Positions 51,500-62,089 of a DNA stretch of 64,000 bases are shown here, piece after piece. The stretch's first letter is position 1. Each line of letters starts with the position of its first letter. The notes beneath the pieces were generated by a model. That model ran no database searches, had not been told where the DNA came from, and was given only the letters and a program-made list of their open reading frames with translations. A program made the position numbers and the translations under genes. The DNA is from Calliopsis andreniformis (lineage: Eukaryota; Arthropoda; Insecta; Hymenoptera; Andrenidae), in NCBI RefSeq assembly GCF_051401765.1, contig NW_027480450.1, positions 3,906,001-3,970,000 of the forward strand, read 5' to 3'.

Positions 51500-52560
51500 A
51501 ATCCTCAATGTTCAACACACAACCCTCAACCATCAATGCTCAATAGTCAACCATCAAACCTCAATTCTCAATGCTCAATAGAATATCCTGAATTCTCATG
51601 ATTCAATACTCAATCCACAATATTCAATAATCAAATTTCAATCCTCAAACATCAATTCTTAACACTCAATCCACAACACTCAGTCCTCTCTCTTCAATCC
51701 TCCATCCTCAATCCTCAATCCTCATGCGTCAATCCACAATCCTCAATCCTCAACTCGCAATCCTCAGTCCTCAAACCTCAATCCCGAATCCTCAATCCTG
51801 AATCCTCAGTCATCAATCCTCAATCTTCAATACTCAATCCTCAATCCTCAATACTCAATCCTCAATACTCAACGATCAGTCCTCAATTCTCAATACTGAC
51901 TACAATATCCTGAATTCTCAGGATTCAATACTCAAACCTCAATCCTCAACCCTCAGCCCTCATCCTTCATCCTCAATCCTCAATCCTCAATCCTCAATCT
52001 TCAATCCTCAGTACTCAATCTTCAATCCTCAATCCTCAATCCTCAATACTCAACCATCAATCCTCAGTCATGAATACTCAATCTTCAATACTCAATCGTC
52101 AATCCTCAATCCTCAATTCTCAATCCTCAAGCCTCAATCCTCATTCCTCAAACCTCAATCCTCAACCCTCAGTCCTCACCCTCAATTATCAATTCTCAAT
52201 CCTCAATCCTCAATCCTCAATCTTCAACCCTCAATAATCAATCTCCAATCCTAGATACTCAATCCCCAATCCTCAATCCTTAATCCTCAATATTCAATCC
52301 TCAATCGCCGGTCCTCAATCTACAATCCTCAATGCTCAATCCTCAATCCTCAATCCTCAGTCTACAATACTCAATCCTCAGCCCTCAATTCTCAGTCCTC
52401 AAACCTCAGTCCCGAATACTCAATCCTGAATCCTCAACCTTCAGCCCTCAGCCCTCAGCAATCAACTGTCAATTCTCAATCCTCAATAGAATATCCTCAA
52501 TTCACAGTTTTCAATACTCAATCCCCATTCTTCAATCTACAAATCTCTAACCACAAACAA
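51500..52560 (+). repeat. Duplicate block with partner about 3.1-3.3 kb downstream, copy 1
   Basis: CCTCTCTCTTC near 51687 matches near 54779 (offset 3092). The later landmark CAATGCTCAATCC at 52332 matches 55636 (offset 3304). The 212-bp difference is an extra M1 piece in copy 2. The marker here reads ACTACAATATCC where other copies have ACTAGAATATCC. The M3 element at the right end (about 52458-52590) is an a/b hybrid. Confidence 0.82.
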
Positions 52561-52590
52561 CAATTCTCATCACTCAACCCTCAACACTCA
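52458..52590 (+). repeat. Hybrid M3 element a/b, copy 1
   Basis: The left half is a-type (CAACTGTCAATTC, CCCCATTCTTC). The right half is b-type (CTAACCACAAACAAC, CAGTCCCCAATCC). The switch is at TCTACAAATCT near 52536-52546. The same hybrid is at about 55762-55892, so it formed before that duplication. Confidence 0.86.
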
Positions 52591-54589
52591 GTCCCCAATC
52601 CTCAATCTTCAATCCTCAATCCTCAATCCTCAATCCTCAATCCTCAGCCTTCAATCCTCAATACTCAGTCTTCAATCCTCAATCCTCAATCCTCAATCTT
52701 GAATCCTCAATAATCAATCTCCAATCCTAGATCCTCAATCCCCAATCCTCAATCCTTAATCCTCAGTCTTCAAACCTCAATCCCCAGTCCTCAATCTTCA
52801 ATCCTCAATGCTCAATCCTCTATCCTCAAGCCTCAGGCCTCAATCCTCAATCCTCAATCCTCAGTCCTCAAACCTCAATCCTGAATCCTCAGTCCTGTAT
52901 CCTCAATCTTCAGCCCTCAGTCCTCAACAATCAGTTGTCAATCCTCAATCCTCAATAGATTATCCTCAATTCAGAGTTTTCAATTCTCAATGCTCAATCT
53001 GCAATCTTCAAATCTCTAACCACAAACAACAATTCTCATCACTCAACCCTCAACACTCAGTCCCCAATCCTCAATCTTCAATCCTCAATCCTGAATCCTC
53101 AATCCTCAATCCTCAGCCTTCAATCCTCAATCCACAATTCTTCAATCCTCAATAGTCAATCCACAATCGTCAATCCTCAATCCCCAATCATCAATATTCA
53201 ATCCTCAAACCTCAATCCTCAATCCTCAATCCTCAATCTTCAATCCTCAATACTCAGTCTTCAGTCCTCAATCCTCGATCCTCAATCCTCAATCCTCAAT
53301 CCTCAATCCTCAATCCTCAATCATCAATCCTCAATACTCAATCATCAATCCTCAATCCTCAATTCTCAATCCTCAACCCTCAATCCTAAATCATCAATCC
53401 AAAATCTTCAATACTCAATCCTCAATCCTCAATCCTCAATCCGCAATACTCATCCATCAATCCTCAATTCTCAATACTCAATAGAATATCCTGAGTTCTC
53501 AGGATTCAATACTCAATCCTCAATCCTCATCCCTCAGACCTCATTCTCAATACTCAATCCTCAACCCTCAATCCTCAATATTCAATACTCAATACTCAAT
53601 CTTCAATCCTCAACCCTCAATCCTCAATCCTCAATCCTCAATTCTCAATCCTCAAGCCTCAATCCTCATTCCTCAAACCTCAACCCTCAACCCTCAGTCC
53701 TCACCCTCAATTCTCAATTCTCAATCCTCAATCCTCAATCCTCAATCTTCAATCCTCAATAATCAATCTCCAATCCTAGATACTCAATCCCCAATCCTCA
53801 ATCCTTAATCCTCAATCTTCAATCCTCAATCCCCGGTCCTCAATCTACAATCCTCAATGCTCAATCCTCAATCCTCAATCCTCAGTCCTCAACCCTCAAT
53901 CCTCAATCCTCAAACCTCAGCCCTCAACCGTCAGTCCTCGTCCTCAATCCTTAACCCTCAGTCCTCAATCCTCAATCTTCAATCATCAATACTCAATCAT
54001 CAATCCTCGATCCTCAATACTCAATAGAATATCCTGAGTTCTCAGGATTCAATACTCAAACCTCAATCCTCATCCCTCAGCCCTCATGCTCAATCCTCAA
54101 TCCTCAATCCTCAATCCTCAACCCTCAATATTCAATACTCAATACTCAATCTTCAATCCTCAACCCTCAATCCTCAATCCACAATCCTCAATTCACAGTC
54201 CTCAAGCCTCAATCCTCATTCCCCAAACCTCAATCCTCAACCCTCAGTCCACACCCTCAATTCTCAATTCTCAATCCTCAATCCTCAATCCTCAATCCTC
54301 AATCTTCAATCCTCAATAATCAATCTCCAATCCCAGATACTCAAGCCCCAATCCTCAATCCTTAATCCTCAATATTCAATCCTCAATCCCCGGTCCTCAA
54401 TCTACAATCCTCAATGCTCAATCCTCAATCCTCAATCCTCAGTCCTCAACCCTCAATCCTCAATCCTCAAACGTCAACCCTCAACCGTCAGTCCTCGTCC
54501 TCAATCCTTAACCCTCAATCCTCAATCCTCAATCTTCAATCATCAATACTCAATCATCAATCCTCGATCCTCAATTCTCAATCCTCAAT

Positions 54590-55900
54590 CCTCAATCCTC
54601 AATGTTCAACACACAACCCTCAACCATCTATGCTCAATAGTCAACCATCAAACCTCAATTCTCAATGCTCAATAGAATATCCTGAATTCTCATGATTCAA
54701 TACTCAATCCACAATATTCAATAATCAAATCTCAATCCTCAAACATCAATTCTTAACACTCAATCCACAACACTCAGTCCTCTCTCTTCAATCCTCCATC
54801 CTCAATCCTCAATCCTCATGCGTCAATCCACAATCCTCAATCCTCAACTCTCAATCCTCAGTCCTCAAACCTCAATCCCGAATCCTCAATCCTGAATCCT
54901 CAATCATCAATCCTCAATCTTCAATACTCAATCCTCAATCCTCAATACTCAATCCTCAATACTCAACGATCAGTCCTCAATTCTCAATACTGACTAGAAT
55001 ATCCTGAATTCTCAGGATTCAATACTCAAACCTCAATCCTCAACCCTCAGCCCACATCCTTCATCCTCAATCCTCAATCCTCAATCCTCAATCTTCAATC
55101 CTCAGTACTCAATCTTCAATCCTCAATCCTCAATCCTCAATACTCAACCATCAATCCTCAGTCATGAATACTCAATCTTCAATACTCAATCCTCAATCCT
55201 CAATCCTCAATTCTCAATCCTCAAGCCTCAATCCTCATTCCTCAAACCTCAATCCTCAACCCTCAGTCCTCACCCTCAATTCTCAATTCTCAATCCTCAA
55301 TCCTCAATCCTCAATCTTCAACCCTCAATAATCAATCTCCAATCCTAGATACTCAATCCCCAATCCTCAATCCTTAATCCTCAATATTCAATCCTCAATC
55401 CCCGGTCCTCAATCTACAATCCTCAATGCTCAATCCTCAATCCTCAATCCTCAGTCTTCAATCCTCAATACTCAATCTTCAATCCTCAATCCTAAATCCT
55501 CAATCCACAATCATTAATCCTCAACCTTCAACCCTCAATAATCAATCTCCAATCCTAGATACTCAATCCCCAATCCTCAATCCTTAATCCTCAATATTCA
55601 ATCCTCAATCGCCGGTCCTCAATCTACAATCCTCAATGCTCAATCCTCAATCCTCAATCCTCAGTCTACAATACTCAATCCTCAGCCCTCAATTCTCAGT
55701 CCTCAAACCTCAATCCCGAATACTCAATCCTGAATCCTCAACCTTCAGCCCTCAGCCCTCAGCAATCAACTGTCAATTCTCAATCCTCAATAGAATATCC
55801 TCAATTCACAGGTTTCAATACTCAATCCCCATTCTTCAATCTACAAATCTCTAACCACAAACAACAATTCTCATCACTCAACCCTCAACACTCAGTCCCC
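54590..55900 (+). repeat. Duplicate block, copy 2, with 212-bp insertion
   Basis: Collinear with 51500-52560. Two M1 hallmarks (CCTAGATAC near 55338 and 55558) are 220 bp apart where copy 1 has one. Includes a second copy of the a/b hybrid M3, here with CACAGGTTTC in place of CACAGTTTTC. Confidence 0.82.
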
Positions 55901-56049
55901 AATCCTCAATCTTCAATCCTCAATCCTCAATCCTCAATCCTCAATCCTCAGCCTTCAATCCTCAATCCTCAACCTTGAATCCTCAATAATCAAACTCCAA
56001 TCCTAGATCCTCAGTCCCCAATCCTCAATCCTTAATCCTCAACCTTCAA

Positions 56050-58060
56050 TCCGCAATCCCCTGTCCTCAATCTTCAATCCTCAATGCTCAATCCTCAATC
56101 CTCAAGCCTCAGTCCTCAATCCTCAATTCTCAATCCTCAAACCTCAATCCTCAACCGTCAGTCCCCGTACTCAATCCTCAACCATCAATACTCAACCCTC
56201 AATATTCAATCATCAATACCCAATCTTCAATCCTCAATCCTCAATCCTCAAACCTCAATCCTCAATCCTCAATATTCAACACACAACCCTCAACCATCAA
56301 TCCTCAATACTCAACCATCAATCCTCAATTCTCAATACTCAATAGAATTTCCTGAATTCTCATGGTTATATACTCAATCCACAATATTCAACAATCAGAT
56401 CTCAATTCTCAATTCTCAACACTCAATCCTCAATCCTCAACCTTGAATCCTCAATAATCAATCTCCAATCCTAGATCCTCAATCCCAAATCCTCAATCCT
56501 AAACCCTCAACGATCAATCCTCAATCCCCAGTCCTCAATCTTCAATCCTCGATGCTCAATCGTCAATCCTCAAGCCTCAGTCCTCAATCCTCAATCCTCG
56601 TTCCTCAATCCTCAATCTTCAATCCTCAATACTCAGTCTTCAGTCCTCAATCCTCAATCCTCAATCCTCAATCCTGAAACCTCAATCTTCAGCCCTGAGT
56701 CCTCAACAATCAGTTGTCAATCCTCAATCCTCAATAGAATATCCTCAATTCACAGTTTTCGATACTCAATGCACAATCTGCAATCTTCAATCCTCAATAC
56801 TCAATCTTCAAGCTGCAATCCTCAGTCCTCAAACCTCAATTCTGAATCCTCAATACTGAATCCTCAATCTTCAGCCCTCAGTCCTCAACAATCAGTTGGC
56901 AACCCTCTATCCTCAATAGAATATCCTCAATTCACAGTTTTCAATACTCAATACTCAATCTGCAATCTTCAAACCTCTATCCACAAACATCAATTCTCAT
57001 CACTCAACCCTCAACACTCAGTCCTCAATGTTCAATCCTCAATCCTCAATTCTCAATCTTCAATTCTCAGTACTGTATCTTCAATCCTCAAACCTCAATC
57101 CTCAATCCTCATTCCTCAATCCTCAATCTTCAATCCTCATTCCCCAATCCTCAGTCTTCAATCCTCGATCCTCAATCCTCAATCCGCAATACTCATCCAT
57201 CAATCCTCAATCCTCAATACTCAATAGAATATCCTGAGTTCTCAGGATTCAATACTCAAACCTCAATCCTCATCCCTCAGCCCTCATTCTCAATCCTCAA
57301 TCCTCAATCCCCAATCCTCAACCCTCAATATTCAATACTCAATACTCAATCTTCAATCCTCAACCCTCAATCCTCAATCCTCAATCCTCAATTCTCAATT
57401 CTCAAGCCTCAATCCTCATTCCTCAAACCTCAATCCTCAACCCTCAGTCCACACCCTCAATTCTCAATTCTCAATCCTCAATCCTCAATCCACAATCCTC
57501 AATCTTCAATCCTCAATAATCAATCTCCATTCCTAGATACTCAATCCCCAATCCTCAATCCTTAATCCTCAATCTTCAATCCTCAATCCCCAGTCCTCAA
57601 TCTACAATCCTCAATGCTCAATCCTCAATCCTCAATCCTCAGTCCTCAACCCTCAATCCTCAACCCTCAAACCTCAACCCTCAACCGTCAGTCCTCGTCC
57701 TCAATCCTTAACCCTCAATCCTCAATCCTCAATCTTCAATCATCAATACTCAATCATCAATCCTCGATCCTCAATTCTCAATCCTCAATCCTCAATACTC
57801 AATGTTCAACACACAACCCTCAACCATCAATGCTCAATAGTCAACCATCAAACCTCAATTCTCAATAGTCAATAGAATATCCTGAATTCTCATGATTCAA
57901 TACTCAATCCACAATATTCAATAATCAAATCTCAATCCTCAAACATCAATTCTTAACACTCAATCCACAACACTCAGTCCTCTCTCTTCAATCCTCCATC
58001 CTCAATCCTCAATCCTCATGGGTCAATCCACAATCCTCAATCCTCAACTCTCAATCCTCA
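56050..58060 (+). repeat. Block repeated about 6 kb downstream, copy 1
   Basis: CAATGCTCAATCC at 56084 matches 62116 (offset 6032), and 57614 matches 63563 (offset 5949). It contains M1, an e-d pair (56707, 56886) with the private change GTTGGCAACCC, a dyad (57233), a second M1 and CCTCTCTCTTC (57980). Its partner shares GTTGGCAACCC and CATGGGTCAATCC, which supports common descent. Confidence 0.84.
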
Positions 58061-58614
58061 GTCCTCAAAGCTCAATCCCGAATCCTCAACCCTGAATCCT
58101 CAACCTTCATCCCTCAGTCCTCAGCAATCAACTGTCAATTCTCAATCCTCAATAGAATATCCTCAATTCACAGTTTTCAATACTCAATCCCCGTTCTTCA
58201 ATCTCCAAATCTCAATCCACAAACATCAATTCCCATCATTCAACCCTCAACACTCAGTCCTCAATCTTCAATCCTCAATCGTCAATCCTCAATCTTCAAT
58301 CCTCAATACTCAATCTTCAATCCTCAATCCCCAATTCTCCATCCTCAATACTCAATCCTCAATCGTCAATCCTCAATCCCCAATCCTCAATCTTCAATCC
58401 TCAATGCTCAATCCTCAATCCTCAATCCTCAGTCTTCAATCCTCTATACTCAATCTTCAATCCTCAATCCTCAATCCTCAATCCTCGATCCTCAATCCTC
58501 AATCCTCAATCTTCAGTCTACAATACTCAATCCTCAGCCCTCAATCCTCAGTCCTCAAACCTCAATCCTGAATCCTCAGTCCTGTATCCTCAATCTTCAG
58601 CCCTCAGTCCTCAA

Positions 58615-58750
58615 CAATCAGTTGTCAATCCTCAATCCTCAATAGAATATCCTCAATTCACAGTTTTCAATACTCAATGCTCAGTCTGCAATCTTCAAAT
58701 CTCAATCAACAAACATCAATTCCCATCACTCAACCCTCAACTCTCAGTCC
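58615..58750 (+). repeat. Hybrid M3 element b/a
   Basis: The left half is b-type (CAGTTGTC, CTCAGTCTGCAATC). The right half is a-type (CAAACATCAATTCCC, CAGTCCTCAATC). This is the reciprocal class to the a/b hybrids near 52458 and 55762. A private change is AATCAACAAACATC. Confidence 0.84.
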
Positions 58751-59264
58751 TCAATCTTCAATCCTCAATCCTCAATCCTCAACCTTCAATCCTCAATACT
58801 CAATCTTCAATCCTCAATCCCCAATACTCCATCCTCAATCCTCAATCCTCAATACTCAATCCTCAGACATAAATCCTCAATCTTCAATACTCAATCGTCA
58901 ATCCTCAGTCCTCGATCCTCAATCCTCAATCCTCGTTCCTCAAACCTCAATCCTCAACCCTCAGTCCTCATCCTCAATTCTCAATTCTCAATTCCAAATC
59001 CTCAATCCTCAATCCTCAATCCTCAATCTTGAATCCTCAATAATCAAACTCGAATCCTTGATCCTCAATCCCCAATCCTCAATCGTTAATCCTCAATCTT
59101 CAATCCTCAATCCCCAGTCCTCAATTTTCAATCCTCAATGCTCAATCCTCAATCCTCAAGCGTCAATCCTCAATCCTCAATCCTCAACTCTCAATCCTCA
59201 GTCCTCAAACCTCAATCCCGAATCCTCAATCCTGAATCCTCAACCTTCAGCCCTCAGTCCTCAA

Positions 59265-59400
59265 CAATCAGCTGTCAATTCTCAATCCTCAATAGAGTAT
59301 CCTCAATTCACAGTTTTCAATACTCAATACTGAATCTGCAATCTTCAAACCTCTATCCACAAACATCAATTCTCATCACTCAACCTTCAACACTCAGTCC
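59265..59400 (+). repeat. Hybrid M3 element a/d
   Basis: The left part is a-like (GTCAATTCTCAATCC) with the private changes CAGCTGTC and TAGAGTATCC. The right part is d-type (CTGCAATCTTCAAACC, CTCTATCCACAAAC, CAATGTTCAATAC). Confidence 0.8.
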
Positions 59401-59829
59401 TCAATGTTCAATACTGAACCCTCAATTCTCAATCTTCAATACTCAATACTGTATCTTCAATCCTCAAACCTCAATCCTCAATCCTCAATCCTGAATCCTC
59501 AATCTTCAATCCTCAGTCCCCAATCCTCAGTCTTCAATCCTCAATACTCAATCTTCAATCCTCAATCCCCAATACTCCATCCTCAATACTCAATCCTCAA
59601 TCGTCAATCCTCAATCCCCAATCCTCAATCTTCAATCCTCAATGCTCAATCCTCAATCCTCAATCCTCAATCTTCAATCCTCTATACTCAATCTTCAATC
59701 CTCAATCCTCAATCCTCAATCCTCAATCCTCAATCCTCAATCATCAATCCTCAATCCTCAGTCTACAATACTCAAACCTCAATCCTCAACCCTCAGCCCT
59801 CATCCTCAATCATCAATCCTCAATCCTCA

Positions 59830-61800
59830 ATCTTCAATCCTCAATACTCAACCATCAATCCTCAATTCTCAATACTCAATAGAATATCCTGAGCTCTCAG
59901 GATTCAATACTAAAACCTCAATCCTCAACCCTCAGCCCTCATTCTCAATCCTCAATCCTCAATACTCAACCCTCAATATTCAATCCTCAAAACTCAATCT
60001 TCAATTCTCAATCCTCAATCCTCAATCCTCAATCCTCAATACTCAATCCTCAGACATAAATCCTCAATCTTCAATACTCAATCGTCAATCCTCAGTCCTC
60101 AATCCTCAATCCTCAATCCTCGTTCCTCAAACCTCAACCCTCAACCTTGAGTCCTCATCCTCAATTCTCAGTTCTCAATTCTCAATCCTCAATCCTCAAT
60201 CCTCAATCCTCAATCTTGAATCCTCAATAATCAAACTCGAATCCTAGATCCTCAATCCCCAATCCTCAATCCTTAATCCTCAATCTTCAATCCTCAATCC
60301 CCAGTCCTCAATCTTCAATCCTCAATGCTCAATCCTCAATCCTCAAGCCTCAGTCCTCAATCCTCAATCCTCAATCCTCAATCCTCAAACCTCAGTCCTC
60401 AACCGACAGTCCCCGTCCTCAATCCTCTACCCTCAATACTCAATCCTCAATTTTCAATCATCAATACTCAATCTTCAATCCTCAATCCTCAATCCTCAAT
60501 CCTCAATCCTCAATCCTCAATCCTCAATATTCAACACACAACCCTCAACCATCAATCATCAATTCTCAATACTCAATAGAATATCCTGAATTCTCATGAT
60601 CCTATACTCAATCCACAATATTCAACAATCAAATCTCATATCTCAATTCTCAATTCTCAACACTCAATCCTCAATCCTCAATCTTGAATCCTCAATAATC
60701 AATCTCCAATCCTAGATCCTCAATCCCCAATCCTCAATCCTCAATCCTCAATCCTCAGTCATCAATCCTCAATGCTCAATCTTCAATCCTCAATCCTCAA
60801 TTCTCAATCCTCAATACTCAATCCTAAATCATCAATCCACAATCTTCAATACTCAATCCTCAATCCTCAATCCTCAATCCTCAATACTCAACCATCAATC
60901 CTCAATTCTCAATACTCAATAGAATATCCTGAGCTCTCAGGATTCAATACTAAAACCTCAATCCTCAACCCTCGGCGCTCATTCCCAATCCTCAATCCTC
61001 AATCCTCAATCCTCAATATTCAATCCTCAAAACTCAATCTTCAATTCTCAATCCTCAATCCTCAATCCTCAATCCTCAATACTCAATCCTCAGACATAAA
61101 TCCTCAATCTTCAATACTCAATCGTCAATCCTCAGTCGTCAATCCTCAATCCTCAATCCTCGTTCCTCAAACCTCAACCCTCAACCTTGAGTCCTCATCC
61201 TCAATTCTCAATTCTCAATTCTCAATCCTCAAACCTCAATCCTCAATCCTCAATCTTGAATCCTCAATAATCAAACTCGAATCCTAGATCCTCAATCCCC
61301 AATCCTCAATCCTTAATCCTCAATCTTCAATCCTCAATCCCCAGTCCTCAATCTTCAATCCTCAATGCTCAATCCTCAATCCTCAAGCCTCAGTCCTCAA
61401 TCCTCAATCCTCAATCCTCTACACTCATTACTTAATCCTCAATCTTCAATCATCAATACTCAATCTTCAATCCTCAATCCTCAATCCTCAATCCTCAATC
61501 CTCAATCCTCAATATTCAACACACACAACCCTCAACCATCAATCATCAATTCTCAATACTCAATAGAATATCCTGAATTCTCATGGTCCTATACTCAATC
61601 CACAATATTCAACAATCAAATCTCAAATCTCAATTCTCAATCCTCAACACTCAATCCTCAATCCTCAATCTTGAATCCTCAATAATCAATCTCCAATCCT
61701 AGATCCTCAATCCCCAATCCTCAATCCTCAATCCTCAATCCTCAGTCATCAATCCTCAATACTCAATCTTCAATCCTCAATCCTCAATTCTCAATCCTCA
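59830..61800 (+). repeat. Tandem duplication of about 1.04 kb
   Basis: The marker CCTGAGCTCTCAGG at 59888 recurs at 60928 (offset 1040), followed in both by the private ATTCAATACTAAAACC. CAATGCTCAATCC at 60325 recurs at 61365. The second copy then loses about 48 bp net. It also has one extra AC in CAACACACACAACC near 61517, against CAACACACAACC near 60532. Confidence 0.85.
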
Positions 61801-62089
61801 ATCCTCAATCTTCAATCATCAATACTCAATCTTCAATCCTCAATCCTCAATCCTGAATCCTCAATCCTCAAAATTCAACACACAACACTCAACCATCAAT
61901 CCTCAATACTCAATCCTCAAACTTCAATCATCAATACTCAATCTTCAATCCTCAATCCTCAATCCTCAATCCTCAATCCTCAATACTCAATCCTCAATCC
62001 TCAACCTTGAATCCTCAATAATCAAACTCCAATCCTAGATCCTCAGTCCCCAATCCTCAATCCTTAATCCTCAATCTTCAATCCGCAAT

